From assembly GCA_965216255.1 (NCBI GenBank), contig OZ244148.1, positions 868,001 through 932,000 of the forward strand: DNA of 64,000 bases. The letters are read 5' to 3'. The position numbers and the translations under genes were made by a program. The DNA comes from G965216255 sp965216255 (GTDB lineage: Bacteria; Bacteroidota; Rhodothermia; Rhodothermales; Bin80). A model generated the notes under the pieces. It saw only the letters and a program-made list of their open reading frames with translations, was not told the DNA's origin and ran no database searches. Below, piece after piece: positions 44,009-54,253 of the stretch. Each line of letters starts with the position of its first letter. The stretch's first letter is position 1.

Positions 44009-45534
44009 CGGGGGGGCTACCCCATAAGCGCTAACTTGTTTATCTGACACGATTCCTGTATGCTGCTTCGGTTTACCTGGAGTCATGGTAACAGGGAATA
44101 CCGATGCCGCTTGCAGTAGACAAATTCGGGCGCTGGGAATCACAAAGGTCGGGCCACCTACCACCCTGTGCACCCATGATCGGGATAAATGTGTCGCTAC
44201 TTCGTCGCTAAACGATTGACGCCTGATGAATGGAACCGTGACCAGAGCGCCGGCTGACGAGGACTGGGGCGTGTTGGCGTCGTTCTTGCCTGCGAATTGG
44301 CAGCAACTGGCCGTCAACACCGGCGCACTGCGCGGGCTGCGTAAGGATAAGTCACCGGAAAACCTCTTGCGGACGCTGCTGATCCACCTGGGATGCGGGC
44401 ACTCGCTGCGGGAGACCGTCGTGCGTGCGCGCCAGACTCATCTGGCCGACTTATCGGGCGTAGCCCTGCTCAAGCGGCTGCGGAAGTCACGAGACTGGCT
44501 CTACGCGTTGTGCATGGCGCTATTTCACGAGCTTGGCATTGCGGTATCGGCCAGTGAGGGGCTGCAAGTACGGGCGTTCGATGCTACCGTAGTACGGGAG
44601 CCTGGCCGCACGGGATCAATGTGGCGGCTGCATTACAGTGTTACCCTGCCTTCACTAGGCTGCGATTTTTCAAATTAACTGGTACGAAGGGGGCGGGCAC
44701 GGGTGAATCGTTCAAGCGATTTCCCGTCCGTGCGGGTGATTACATACTAGCGGGCTGCGGCTATGCGACCGGTTCTGGAATTCAATACGTGGAGACAGCC
44801 GGCGGCTACGTGACGGTGTGCGTGAACACCGGTGCGTTGCGCTTTGAGACGGAATCCGGCCAGCCCATTGACCTGTTAACGTCGGTGGAGTCCTTACAGC
44901 AGGCTGGGGCTGTGGGAGTTTGGACCGCAGCAGTTAAGGCAGGGATCCCCGTGAAGGGCCGTATCTGTGCGCTTCGTAAAACGGATGAAGCGATTGAAGA
45001 AGCGCATACCAAGATTTATCAGACTGCTCAGCGGAAGGGAAGGAAGCCACGGGAAGAAACCTTGCGTTACGCCCGGTACGTCATCTTATTTACCACCTTC
45101 CCAACGGAGAAGTTTTCAGCGACCGCAGTGCTCGAGTGGTACCGACTACACTGGCAGGTTGAACTGGTGTTCAAGCGTTTCAAATCGTTAGCCCAGCTGG
45201 GCCACCTGCCGAAATTCGATGACGAGAGCGCTAAAGCGTGGCTATACGGGAAGTTACTGGTCGCGCTGTTGACCGAAAAGATGGTCCGTCACGCACGGAC
45301 ACTTTCCCCCTGGGGCTATGATGTGCGGGCGCACACCCAGTACATGGAGGGAATTCAAATTCGCCCTCAACCAAGTCGCGCGGGCGATTGAGCCGGGATA
45401 CTCCTTGGCTGAGATGATCGAGCAATGGCCCGAAATCTCAGGATTGTTGGCTGCGCCTCCAAGAGCTAGAATAAACCAAGTTGGACGTTATTTCCCAATA
45501 CTTAAACAAGTTAGCGCTAATAGAGGGGCTATCC
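44009..45534 (+). mobile_element. IS4-family element, decayed
   Basis: The imperfect terminal inverted repeats share AGCGCTAACTTGTTTA (left about 44026-44041; right, as complement, about 45503-45518) and run outward into similar GGG-TA-CCCC sequence. Between them lies one IS4-type transposase gene broken by two frameshifts. Exact ends are approximate. Confidence 0.65.
44226..45506 (+). pseudogene. IS4-family transposase, two frameshifts
   Basis: The N-terminal frame (from 44226) has RTLLIHLGCGHSLRETVVRA and the first DDE Asp in LQVRAFDATVVREPGRTGS. A lost T in a T-run near 44667 (should read CDFFKLTGTKGAGT) shifts the frame. The second frame has the YREK-type region LEWYRLHWQVELVFKRFKSLAQLGHLPK. 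A second shift near 45345 separates WREFKFALNQVARAI at the C-terminus. It is not functional. Confidence 0.85.
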
Positions 45535-45735
45535 CTTACGTAGTTACGGACACGTTAGCTATGTCATGCTTTTACCTCCGTGTCGCTGCGTAACTCACTC
45601 GCCGGACGCTTACCATTTCTGGGGCGCTCCCTCGCCGCCAATCTCGGATTTTGCCCTGTTTCATTGCAGTGGTAGCCCCGTCAAGGTTTCCGATTCCAGG
45701 CACGGCAACAAAACATGTACCGTGCGACGACGTGA

Positions 45736-46227
45736 CTATACGGTTGTTGGCACATCAAGCCGGGCAAAGTAGCGGCGCCGGTCCATCGCTACCACACGCA
45801 CTTGGCTGCCGGCAGCGATGAATTCCCCCTCCGTAACGACCTCGATGCGCTCGCCGTCAATCTCGACTATCCCTGTCGGGCGCAAGGGCGTCAGCGCAAT
45901 ACCCGTCTTGCCCAGGTGCCGCGCGCGGTGCGCCTGCTTACGCGCCACGACTTCACCATCCGGCCGCAGATTGGCTGCCAGAATGAACCTGTTCCACGCT
46001 CCGGATGTCCACAGCCCATAGCCAAGCAGCCCCCCTCCAATCAGGGTCCCCGCAAGCGCCAATGTTCCACCCACAAGTCCCGACTCGCTGTATACATAAC
46101 CGACAGCAAAAACAATCAGAAGGGCACCCATTATCCCGATTACGTTAAATCCGGGAATCAGGTAAACCTCCGCAAGAATGAGGGCAAATCCCGCCAATAT
46201 GAGCAGTATGGGAATCAAGTATTCCAA
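45736..46227 (-). CDS. NfeD-family membrane protein, short form
   Basis: The protein is 163 aa. Membrane helices occupy about 3-25, 29-48 and 52-72 (with PGFNVIGIMGALLIVFAVGYV), followed by an OB-fold NfeD domain (about 100-160) with GKTGIALTPLRPTGIVEIDGERIEVVTEGEFIAAGSQVRVV. NfeD proteins act with SPFH/flotillin proteins in membrane microdomains. It lies 9 bases after the long NfeD protein and shares the same LTPLRP-G-IDG-R-V domain, suggesting the pair works together. No flotillin gene follows. Confidence 0.9.
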   Translation of the reverse strand: MEYLIPILLILAGFALILAEVYLIPGFNVIGIMGALLIVFAVGYVYSESGLVGGTLALAGTLIGGGLLGYGLWTSGAWNRFILAANLRPDGEVVARKQAHRARHLGKTGIALTPLRPTGIVEIDGERIEVVTEGEFIAAGSQVRVVAMDRRRYFARLDVPTTV

Positions 46228-46236
46228 CGCGCCACA

Positions 46237-47613
46237 CTACGTGGTATCAATTTCCCGCACTTCGACGCGGCTCCCGCGAACATCTACGACCTGTACCTCA
46301 CACCCTTTGCCAACAAATTCTCCCGACGTAATAACATGCACGCGCCGCCCGTCAATATTCATGGCCCCGGAAGGACGCAACGGAGTAAGTGCACGTCCCG
46401 TTCTTCCGAGAAATTCCGAATGCGTGGGGGCGGATGTATAGCCGGAGCTGCGCGAGAGTTCAGGAGCCAGAACCAGCTGATTAAGGTGCATGGAGCGCGG
46501 CAACATACGGCCCAGCGCCACGGCAACTGTAACGAGCATGGCAAGCGTTATTGCCACTGTGACCACTGCCGGTGTAAAGGATCTAATAGGCGGAAACGAG
46601 AAACCTATGTTTCCCACAAGGGAGACCAATAAAGAAATGATAACCAGAATGATGCCCGAAATGCCTGAAATACCAAAGCCTGGCAGCACAAATATCTCGG
46701 TTAGAATGAGCGAGACGCCCACAATAAAAATAAGGACCTCCCAGATTTCGACGAGACCAAGCAGGTAATGGGGAGCAAAGAAAAGGGCCGCACCGACTAG
46801 GGCTATGGCTCCCGGAAAGCCTACACCCGGCGTCTGTAGCTCAAAATAGAGCCCGCCCAGCATCATTAACATCAGAAGCGACTGCAATACGGGGGAGCCA
46901 AGAAACCGCAGTATGCGCTCTGCAAGCGTCTCCTTGTGCGCCACCACTGCAGTGGCCTGCAAACCAAAGGCGTCCAACACCTCCGAAATCGAGGCAAGTA
47001 TGCTATCTGCAACGCCCAAACGGAATGCTTCCTGGGACGAGAGCGTTAATACCTTGCCAGCCTCCGACACTCCCTGAACTTCCAAGGCCGGATCAACCAT
47101 GGACTCGGCTATGCGGGGGTCCCTCCCATTCGCTTCGGCCGTGGCTCGCATGAGACCGCGCATGTAGCTCTGGTATTTATCCGGGGCGGCCTCGCCTCCT
47201 ACCCCTTCAACCACGGTAGCCGCTCCAATGGATGCTCCCGGCACCATGACGATGCGGTCGGCAGCATACGAGATCAGCGCACCTGCCGATGCAGCATTCT
47301 TATCAATAAAGGCTACCGTCGGCAAGGGGGCATCCAGCAGGTCTTGGCGAATCTTGTCCGCCGCATCCACCAATCCCCCAAAGGTATCAATGTGCAAGAG
47401 TACGAGCGACGCTTCGCCGCTGCCCGCGTCTCCAAGTGCCCGCTCAATGTAGCGCGCAAGCCCATTGTCTATCATGCCATTTACCGGCACCACATACACG
47501 GGCCCCGTACCCAAATCATCAAAGTCCAGGGGCTTGGGAGCGCGGTCCTGCGCTCCTGCAAGCTTGGCACCCCCTATGAGGAGGACTATCAATAAACTCA
47601 GGCTTCGCGCCAT
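46237..47613 (-). CDS. NfeD-family membrane protease, long form (ClpP/SppA-like Ser protease + NfeD)
   Basis: About 458 aa from MARSLSLLIVLL, a signal peptide ending about residue 23 (LAGAQ). The N-terminal ClpP/SppA-like serine protease domain (about 40-215) has PVNGMIDNGLARYIERAL, IDTFGGLVDAADKIR and the Ser-bearing KNAASAGALISYAADRIVM. Four or more membrane helices (about 240-380) and a C-terminal OB-fold NfeD domain with ALTPLRPSGAMNIDGRRVHV follow. Archaeal homologues cleave stomatin tails. It forms an operon with the short NfeD gene. Confidence 0.93.
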   Translation of the reverse strand: MARSLSLLIVLLIGGAKLAGAQDRAPKPLDFDDLGTGPVYVVPVNGMIDNGLARYIERALGDAGSGEASLVLLHIDTFGGLVDAADKIRQDLLDAPLPTVAFIDKNAASAGALISYAADRIVMVPGASIGAATVVEGVGGEAAPDKYQSYMRGLMRATAEANGRDPRIAESMVDPALEVQGVSEAGKVLTLSSQEAFRLGVADSILASISEVLDAFGLQATAVVAHKETLAERILRFLGSPVLQSLLMLMMLGGLYFELQTPGVGFPGAIALVGAALFFAPHYLLGLVEIWEVLIFIVGVSLILTEIFVLPGFGISGISGIILVIISLLVSLVGNIGFSFPPIRSFTPAVVTVAITLAMLVTVAVALGRMLPRSMHLNQLVLAPELSRSSGYTSAPTHSEFLGRTGRALTPLRPSGAMNIDGRRVHVITSGEFVGKGCEVQVVDVRGSRVEVREIDTT

Positions 47614-47672
47614 GAAGTCGGTAATGTGCTGCGGAGTAACGGTTAAAGTACGCAAAAATTAGCAGGCGGGAT

Positions 47673-48287
47673 TCAAGCCGCATCACGAATTCCTGCCAGC
47701 GCGAGTTGATAAATGACGTGCTTTCGCTCAAAGGCCAAGACTTGGAAGTGTTTACGAATGACGGCCTTGAATGCCTGGTGTGTCCAAAAATTGACGTGGC
47801 CTGGATCGCTTCCGAACCGGATGGCACGGGCGAAATCGTTCGCCCACTTGTAGTATGGTTCATTGGGCGCCGTGATTAGCACGTACCGACGCGATACACG
47901 CTTCAATTCTTGCAGGGCTCGATCCACGTCATGGACATATTCAAGTACTTCACTGCAAACCACAGCGTCGAACGAATTGTCCGAGAATGGCAGTTTGTAA
48001 AGGCTCCCAGTCTGAAAGCGGGCGACGCCCGAAAATTTGTCCTGTGCAAATGCGATGGCCTCTTGCCGCACATCCACCCCGGTGAGCCTAAGCGTCGGAT
48101 CTTGATCGGCCAAGTATCTTGTCACGAAGCCCTTGCCACAGCCCGCGTCAAGCACGCTGCGCGAACCGGTCTGCTCCACCAGACGATAAATGGCACCCAT
48201 CACCGCCCCCCGGTGCCATCTTAAAATCGAATCGCGGCACCCGTATTTCTCGGCGTTGGTAGAACTGCGGGCAGACGACCTTTTCAT
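47673..48287 (-). CDS. Class I SAM-dependent methyltransferase
   Basis: The protein is 204 aa with the Rossmann SAM-binding motif VLDAGCGKGFVTRYLA, the acidic residue after strand 2 in LTGVDVRQEAI, the motif IV-like FDAVVCSEVLEYVHDVDRAL and then LKRVSRRYVLITAPN. This is a Methyltransf_11-type fold acting on a small molecule, lipid or glycan. The substrate cannot be told. It follows the L,D-transpeptidase gene by 33 bases on the same strand. Confidence 0.9.
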   Translation of the reverse strand: MKRSSARSSTNAEKYGCRDSILRWHRGAVMGAIYRLVEQTGSRSVLDAGCGKGFVTRYLADQDPTLRLTGVDVRQEAIAFAQDKFSGVARFQTGSLYKLPFSDNSFDAVVCSEVLEYVHDVDRALQELKRVSRRYVLITAPNEPYYKWANDFARAIRFGSDPGHVNFWTHQAFKAVIRKHFQVLAFERKHVIYQLALAGIRDAA

Positions 48288-48320
48288 GGGGACCTGGAAG
48301 ATTCCTGAAATATGGGCGAT

Positions 48321-49088
48321 CTATTTCTCTATCACTACGGGCGTGCCGATCTCTACCCACTCCCAAAGCCTATCCATCCCTTCATTGTGGACGGCGACAC
48401 AGCCCTGTGTCCAGTTCGTGGAAATACCCGAGCCGTCTCCGTGTATCTCAATCATTCCGCCCAATGGCGTATTCATGGGCGGAACGGAATGCTGCTTCGC
48501 AGCACGCATGATGGCACTGAATTGCCGCGAGGAAATTATACCTTCTCGAAGGCCCCTACCGGCATCTTCTTCATTAGGATAGTTGAGCAGAAAAGCCTTG
48601 TAAAATTGGCTGTTCGAGTTCTTCTTGACTACATAAAAGGAGCCCTCTGGCGTTCGCCAGTCGTCAGGATTGGCAGCAGTGCCTCTCCTTTCCTTGTCGG
48701 AATAGGCATTGAAACCGAAGTCAGCCGCCAGCTCCAGGACCAGATCCAAACCCCGATAGAAATAGAGCCGCTTGCGCCCTTTGGAAACCCGAATCCAGGC
48801 ATTGGACAGGAGCCAGGATTCAACAAATCCCTGTGCCCCATCCTGCGTCCGCACTTTGCTCCAGCCGCCTTCGGTGGAGAGTACAAACACGGGCTCCCTG
48901 AATCCCAGCCGCACATAGGCACTGCCATCGGGCTCCACGTATACCGTGGTCTCCCGATGTAGCGAGTAGTAAATGGTCTGACCCACCTCAAGCCCGTTCT
49001 GGCCATAAGCACTCCCGTACCAGCTCAGTGCCACCATCAACAAGGCCGCATTTCTGCCTACAACGGGGATGAGCCAAGGCGTCCTCAT
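48321..49088 (-). CDS. L,D-transpeptidase (YkuD) with N-terminal SH3-like domain
   Basis: The protein is 255 aa. Signal peptide about 1-29 (GSAYGQ). An SH3-like domain (about 40-95, VYVEPDGSAYVRLGFREPVFVLSTEGGWSKVRT) is followed by the YkuD domain with the catalytic motif: H216 in IEIHGDGSG and C230 in NWTQGCVAV. These enzymes make 3-3 peptidoglycan cross-links, attach lipoproteins or trim the wall. Its ATG overlaps the fabI stop (ATGA at 49085-49088), so it is coupled to fabI. Confidence 0.93.
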   Translation of the reverse strand: MRTPWLIPVVGRNAALLMVALSWYGSAYGQNGLEVGQTIYYSLHRETTVYVEPDGSAYVRLGFREPVFVLSTEGGWSKVRTQDGAQGFVESWLLSNAWIRVSKGRKRLYFYRGLDLVLELAADFGFNAYSDKERRGTAANPDDWRTPEGSFYVVKKNSNSQFYKAFLLNYPNEEDAGRGLREGIISSRQFSAIMRAAKQHSVPPMNTPLGGMIEIHGDGSGISTNWTQGCVAVHNEGMDRLWEWVEIGTPVVIEK

Positions 49089-49906
49089 TCGGACTTCATA
49101 AGCAATCGCACAAACCCTTCCGACATAGCTATACTGCTAAATCCTCCATCATGATATAGCGTCTGCATCGTAACCATGCGCGTCAAATCACTCAGGAGCG
49201 TCACGGCATAATCACCACAACTGGCTGCATCGGCATTGCCAAGTGGTGAGAGCCGATCTCCGAATTCATGCATGGCATCAAATCCGCGGAGCCCGGCTCC
49301 GGCCGTGGTTCTTGTGGGACTCTGCGAAATGCTGTTGACACGAATCCCTCGGCTTCCCAGCACGGAGCCCCATGTACGCACAATGCTTTCAAGGAGCGCC
49401 TTGGCATCGGCCATTTCGGAGTACCGCGTGACGGCTCGCTGCGCCGCAATGTACGAAATGGTAATAACAGAGGCCCCGTCTGCCAGCACGCCGGTCTCGA
49501 CGGCATGGTGGATGATCCGGTGCAGGCTAATGGCAGAAATATCCAGCGTCTTGTGGTACCATTCATAATTGAGCTTTTCGTACGGCACTCTCTTGCGCAC
49601 GTTTACGCCCATGCCTATCGAATGCACGATGAAGTCGATTTGGCCAAAGTGCTCCTTAAGCATGCCGTACAACTCTTGCAGGTCCTCGTCCCGAGTAGCG
49701 TCGGCCCACAGAACGGGACTGCCCGTCTTTTCTGCGAGCGCATCCATCGTGCCCAGCCTGCGGGCCACGGGTGCGTTAGATAGCGCGAAGCGCGCTCCTT
49801 CCCGGTGGGCCGCTTCCGCTATCGCCCATCCAATGCTGCTCTCGTTCAGCGCACCGAAAATGACACCCTTTTTCCCAGTAAGTAGCCGATGTGAGGAATC
49901 TAGCAT
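49085..49906 (-). CDS. fabI: Enoyl-[acyl-carrier-protein] reductase, FabI type
   Basis: About 273 aa from MLDSSHRLLTGKK (the frame is open to 50095). The cofactor loop FGALNESSIGWAIA (about 17-30), IDFIVHSIGMG, and the FabI active site Y162-x6-K169 in SYIAAQRAVTRYSEMADAKALLES are present. It performs the last reduction in fatty-acid elongation. It overlaps the inositol-phosphatase gene by 7 bases and the L,D-transpeptidase gene by 4, a tight operon. There is a small substitution relative to other FabI proteins in the substrate loop (AGAGLRGFDAMHEF). Confidence 0.93.
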   Translation of the reverse strand: MLDSSHRLLTGKKGVIFGALNESSIGWAIAEAAHREGARFALSNAPVARRLGTMDALAEKTGSPVLWADATRDEDLQELYGMLKEHFGQIDFIVHSIGMGVNVRKRVPYEKLNYEWYHKTLDISAISLHRIIHHAVETGVLADGASVITISYIAAQRAVTRYSEMADAKALLESIVRTWGSVLGSRGIRVNSISQSPTRTTAGAGLRGFDAMHEFGDRLSPLGNADAASCGDYAVTLLSDLTRMVTMQTLYHDGGFSSIAMSEGFVRLLMKSE

Positions 49907-50745
49907 GTTGACGAGTGTTCGGCCGCTTCGCCCATGGACTCGCAAAGCGGCGCGGTGAATTGGAGCATTTCGTTGTGAACCAGGCCGTTGGAGGCTAGGA
50001 TCTGCCTGCCGGACAGCGGGTTCCCGATTCCTGCGAAATCCGTCACGATGCCCCCTGCTTCTTCCACCAGTAACAGGCCCGCGGCAACATCCCACGGACG
50101 CAAATCAATTTCATAGAAGCCGTCAAAAATCCCGCAGGCCACGTAAGCAAGATCAATCGATGCGGCTCCCAGCCTCCGCACGCCGCGCGTTACTTCCATG
50201 AATCGGCGAAGTGATTCAAGGTATTCATGCTCATAGTCAAAGGACCGGTACGGGAAACCCGTCGCGACCAGGGCACGGGTGAGACGGCAACGAGTGCTTA
50301 CCCGCACACGCGCTCCGTTTCGAAAAGTGCCAGAGCCACGAATTGCCGTAAAAACATCCCCGCTGGTCACATCTAGCACGACTCCGAGGACAACGGTGTC
50401 TCGCAGTCGCAGGGCTATGCTAATGGCATATGGAGCAAGTCCGTGAGCAAAATTGGTAGTGCCATCAAGAGGATCAATGATCCAGCAATACTCTGGTGCC
50501 GATACATTGTCCCCCTCCTCCTCGGCAAGAATGCCCCATGCCGGGAAAGCTGTACCGAGCCGCTCAACAATAAGCGCCTGGGAAGCTTCGTCCGCCTCAG
50601 TTACCAAATCGCTGGGCGCCTTTTCGCGAACGCCCGGGCTGCGGCCACAGGTCCTGATCACGCATGCTGCTTCCCGGGCCGCATTGATGGCCCGCTCCTG
50701 CGCGGCGGTAATGTGCACGAGGACACCCGGACTCAAATGCTCCAT
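49900..50745 (-). CDS. Inositol monophosphatase family protein
   Basis: The protein is 281 aa. Metal-binding residues are visible: E75-E77 in GILAEEEGD, D91 and D94 in IIDPLDGTTNFAHG, and D219 in RPWDVAAGLLLVEEAGG. The family includes inositol monophosphatases, CysQ (PAP phosphatase) and fructose bisphosphatases. FAHGLAPYAISIAL and the motif spacing suit an inositol-1-monophosphatase (SuhB-like). It is the first gene of the fabI / L,D-transpeptidase operon. Confidence 0.93.
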   Translation of the reverse strand: MEHLSPGVLVHITAAQERAINAAREAACVIRTCGRSPGVREKAPSDLVTEADEASQALIVERLGTAFPAWGILAEEEGDNVSAPEYCWIIDPLDGTTNFAHGLAPYAISIALRLRDTVVLGVVLDVTSGDVFTAIRGSGTFRNGARVRVSTRCRLTRALVATGFPYRSFDYEHEYLESLRRFMEVTRGVRRLGAASIDLAYVACGIFDGFYEIDLRPWDVAAGLLLVEEAGGIVTDFAGIGNPLSGRQILASNGLVHNEMLQFTAPLCESMGEAAEHSSTC

Positions 50746-50889
50746 AACGCGTGCAAGTATAGGAAATTACAGGGAACTAAATACGATAGTAGCCAAGACG
50801 GGCAATAGGTGATGGTACGGAAAAAAGGCGCGTAACTCTTCATATATTCTTCTGTGCTCCGCACCTAGATCTGTCGCCTGAACCGAGTG

Positions 50890-51888
50890 CACAGGCCGCA
50901 GCGCATCGCGCTAGATGGCATGGTCAGTCACTTGCCGTGTCTTGCGAACAAGGCGGTAGAGAAATGCCGGAAGGGCTTTGCCGGCGGCGAAAAGACGCCG
51001 ACCTTCTTCGACCTGTACAAGTGCCTGACGGGCCTGCGCCGTGATGGCGTGGCATTAAGCGCGGTCCACGTGGCTGCGCAGCATCCTCAACCGGGTCCGG
51101 CGCCCCCCGCGAAAAGTGCATACGTGACCGCAAGCAATTGCCTCGCTTCGGTCGTAACGTGCATTCCTTTGATCTGGAGGGAGTGCGGCCCAGGCGCAGC
51201 GGCCAATACTGGCCCCCCCAGCGTCAAGGGAATCGGCAAGCTGCGCCTCTAGGACAAACGTAGCGTCATGGGCACGGTTAAGCTCCTGCGCATAATGCGT
51301 ACGCCTGCGGCTACGAGGTACAACCATGCGTGGAGCGAGATGGCCCTGATGCCGTAGACGAGCGCGACATGGTAGGCATGGATGTAGGTGTTGCATTCTG
51401 TCTAACGGCGCCCGCTACAACGCCATAAGGGAGGCGCAAACGCCTGTAGCGCGCAGCATTCCCTGCCAGGCGCGGTAGCACGAGCCGCAACAAGAATAAG
51501 CACGCCATGGCCCGCGTGAGGCCCGGCGCATGGCCGTGCGGCGGCGCACAGGGCCACGTCGCATACCGGTAAGCATCCTTCGGCCAAATTAGCCATTGAG
51601 GACCTGAAGTTGCAGGGCATGTTGGCCAGCAGTGGCTCATGCAAGAGGGATTTGAATCGCTCCATGCGTGCGCAGTGTCTCGGGCTGGTTGTGCAGCAGC
51701 TTGCTTACAAGGCTGAGGGCGCTGGACGCAAACTGGTTAAGGTGGGTCCGCGTCCCACCACGCAGCGCTGCAGCACCTGTGGTGGGTTGCCGCCAGACCG
51801 TATAGCTCTGGGCGCACGAGTGAACCGGTGCGCCCATTGCTCCTACGAGGCTGACCGTGCCATCAACGCGGCGCGAAACATCGGTTAG
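50890..51888 (+). pseudogene. IS200/IS605-type TnpB nuclease, degraded
   Basis: Scattered pieces of a TnpB protein remain. Near 50930-51080 lies AVEKCRKGFAGGEKTPTFFDLYKCLTGLRRDG. The last 300 bases are open and well preserved: IEDLKLQGM (with the second RuvC acidic residue), LAYKAEGAGRKLVKV, zinc ribbon CSTC and CAHC, and the final RuvC Asp in EADRAINAARNIG, stop at 51886-51888. The middle (about 51080-51590) is scrambled by frame changes. TnpB is an RNA-guided DNA nuclease. This copy is dead. Confidence 0.72.
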
Positions 51889-52648
51889 CGTGGCACCGCG
51901 CTCTTGGCCGGGAATGGGCGGCAAGTGTGGCCAGATGCCAAGGTGTCAGGCGGGGAAGGTGGGTCTGTGCCTCCGGGCATCCCCTCGGGGTTTCTTTAGC
52001 GCGGCCATGACACAGGACCGTATGCATTGTGGCTTATGATTGGCTACTAAGGTATATAGTTTCCAATGGGTAGATACAATAATTCCCTTTCCAATTGAGA
52101 GTATCTACCACCTGGCCTGTGTTCCCGGGCCGCGGCAAGTAGAGCAGGCGCGCCTGTTTGCGTGTCGGCCATGTCTGCTTAGGAGGGCACTAGAAGCTTT
52201 CAGGCACGACTCCGCAATGGGATGCGGCCCGCCCCCGTTCGTCATCCGGGAAAGGTCTGCCCCCCGAGAATGAGGCCCCGGTATCGTCTGACTGTGCGGT
52301 TACGGTGCAGCACAGATCCCTGGAACAAACGCAAGGAACCAAAGCCTTTGCTCCCGTGACAGGAAGGCGCCTCCCCGCTTTGACCTCCAGGTACAAGCTT
52401 TCGGATAGAGCATGTGCGTCCAGGGCGCAAGCGCCGATTCTGCGCGGTATCCGTGTACGGTCCGGCCAGGTTTCGCTTTAAAGCCATAATCTGCGAGGCA
52501 GGCACAGGAAGGATCCGGCTGGTGGATATCATTTGAGCGCCCCATGGGAGCGGCTATGAGCAACAGTCCAGCGCGGCAGAAGCAGCGGCCCCTACGCCTT
52601 TGGGCGAGTATCCCACTTTAGGCGACGGGGAGAACTGCACGCTCTTCC
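51889..52648 (+). other. Noncoding region after tnpB remnant
   Basis: About 760 bases with no convincing gene. The first about 110 bases contain potential hairpins, including GCATCCCCTCGGGGTTTCTT near 51976-51996. That is where the right end and guide (omega) RNA of an IS605-type element would lie. The rest (52020-52640) shows no recognised coding sequence. Confidence 0.4.
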
Positions 52649-52815
52649 ACGGTGACCGCGTTAAGTGCGTGGAGGCCCACCTCCACGCAAACGCGACCCT
52701 GCTGCAGGCACGGCAGCGCCTCGGAGGTTACTTTGCCTTCTGCAAACACTACCGACCCCACCAGAACCTCCGGTACCGAACGCCATCCGAGGTCTACTTC
52801 GGCCTGCCGGGGGCC
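52649..52815 (+). pseudogene. IS3-family transposase (OrfB) C-terminal fragment
   Basis: A short frame encodes LQARQRLGGYFAFCKHYRPHQNLRYRTPSEVYFGLPG. This matches the end of IS3/IS150-type integrase domains (YF-FYN-RPHQ-LGYRTPxEVYF). Upstream catalytic parts are absent. It is a scrap of an old insertion. Confidence 0.75.
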
Positions 52816-53143
52816 AACCCGGCGATGTCTCTAACCAACACGACTCTCCATGCCCACCGGGGCAGACTTGTGCCGCCATCACCCACAACCGTGGCAGCTT
52901 GCTATCTTAAATGGAGCGAAATCCTGTCCAACGATCGAGGTACAGGTCACGTTGGGGATAAGAATTTAGGGGGAACTGTTGTATCTATCTTCAATAAGTA
53001 AACGGGCCACTCCACCGGTGAGCTTCCTGTCCCATCTGCGGGATGTCGGTCCTTCCCCGAAGAGCGTCACGATGTGTTTTCCCAGCGCGCGAAATGACTC
53101 CATGCCGCAGCTAAGTAGGGCTCCGGCGTCCTTCCTGCACGCG

Positions 53144-53830
53144 ATGCGGAAGTGGAAGGCGTGGCTTAGAGGAGCCCTGCTCCTGTCACTTGTCCTCTCC
53201 ACCTGGCAATTGCATGCCCAGGAAAGCCCTGTTGCTACCCTCCGGAGCGTAGATCATACGTTTGTGACACAATCATTGCGCTCCAGTCATCCTCATTTCC
53301 GGTACACCCGCACGGAACGCCGCACAAGTGACACTGCCTTCCCTGTAGTGGAGGAAGCTGTCGTGGCCTTTGGCCAAGCGGACAGCTCGAGGACAGCCGC
53401 CCCGGATCGAGGATCCATGGATCTGGCGCTACTGCCCGCGGGCTTCATTCCAGCGGACCCTCCGTATCTTTCAGACCGATTCCGGGACGACTTCGAATTC
53501 CGATTTCTGCCGGATACAACGCTATTCGGGCGTCGTACGCAGGTAATTCAAGTTAATGCCCATCCCACGCACGGACATAGACAAGCACTGCGGAGCGCCC
53601 GCTATTACGTTGACCGCGAACTCGGTGCAGTGGTTGCCCTTCACCTGGAGCGCAGCACCGAAGCGCTGTTCTATTCCGAGAACAGCGAGTATTACATCCG
53701 ACTGCGTCCGGGGCCCATAGCGGATTGGGTACCGTATCTCATGCAAATCGCAGTGCGGCTACAGCTGCCTCTGCGCCCAGCGCGTTCGGTGTCCAGAAAG
53801 GTGGCATTTTATGGCTATCAAGGGCAGTAG
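53144..53830 (+). CDS. Secreted protein, possibly LolA-like
   Basis: About 228 aa from MRKWKAWLRGALLLSLVLSTWQLHAQ, a clear signal peptide. The body is beta-rich: HFRYTRTERRTSDTAF, VIQVNAHPTHGHRQALRSARYYVDRELGAVVALHLERSTEALFYSE. A beta-strand pattern of the form 'converted to a Y-VD-E-GAVV' is seen in outer-membrane-lipoprotein-sorting (LolA/LolB-like) and related DUF proteins, but no diagnostic residue is present. It is monocistronic. An upstream in-frame start at 52979 is unlikely because the extra residues look non-native. Confidence 0.65.
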   Translation: MRKWKAWLRGALLLSLVLSTWQLHAQESPVATLRSVDHTFVTQSLRSSHPHFRYTRTERRTSDTAFPVVEEAVVAFGQADSSRTAAPDRGSMDLALLPAGFIPADPPYLSDRFRDDFEFRFLPDTTLFGRRTQVIQVNAHPTHGHRQALRSARYYVDRELGAVVALHLERSTEALFYSENSEYYIRLRPGPIADWVPYLMQIAVRLQLPLRPARSVSRKVAFYGYQGQ

Positions 53831-54253
53831 CATTGATTCGTGCGTGGCGCGATTCAGCCAGAAACGGAATCCGATGCGCAGTATCAACGCCACAAGACAG
53901 TACAATGAGATGGCGGGCACAGCGCAATGCTCTTGTTATGCCAAACGCGAGGGCAAGCAGGCACGGAGCGACAAACGTGATTGTCCAATTACGCGAAATG
54001 GCTACTACGGCATCGAGGAACCGGCGCAGCCGGGCCTTTTGCCTGCATCGCTGTTAGCGGCAGCCGGGGGCGCGGCCGCTCGTACAACCTGTCGTGCTTG
54101 TCTGGGCCGGTTGTGCCACCGGATCGTATGCCCGGAGCTTTGGGTTTCACGGCACACAAGTTCGCCATTGTGAAGAGTAGCGGCACGCCGATGTTTGAGT
54201 CGGCAGACAATGGGTAACGGGGGACACCCCAATCATATCGACGCGGTTTCATC
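53831..54253. other. Intergenic, nothing recognised
   Basis: About 420 bases between the secreted protein and birA. Frames on both strands lack family motifs. One minus-strand frame (about 53700-53990) has a hydrophobic WTITFVAPCLLALAFGIT stretch but no sensible start or end. It may be a decayed gene. Confidence 0.4.

Noticed and set aside
44026..44050. GTGTCAGATAAACAAG on the minus strand as a group II intron 5' end
   Set aside because: The same AGCGCTAACTTGTTTA sequence occurs inverted near 45503-45518, so it is better explained as the terminal repeat of the IS4-type element.
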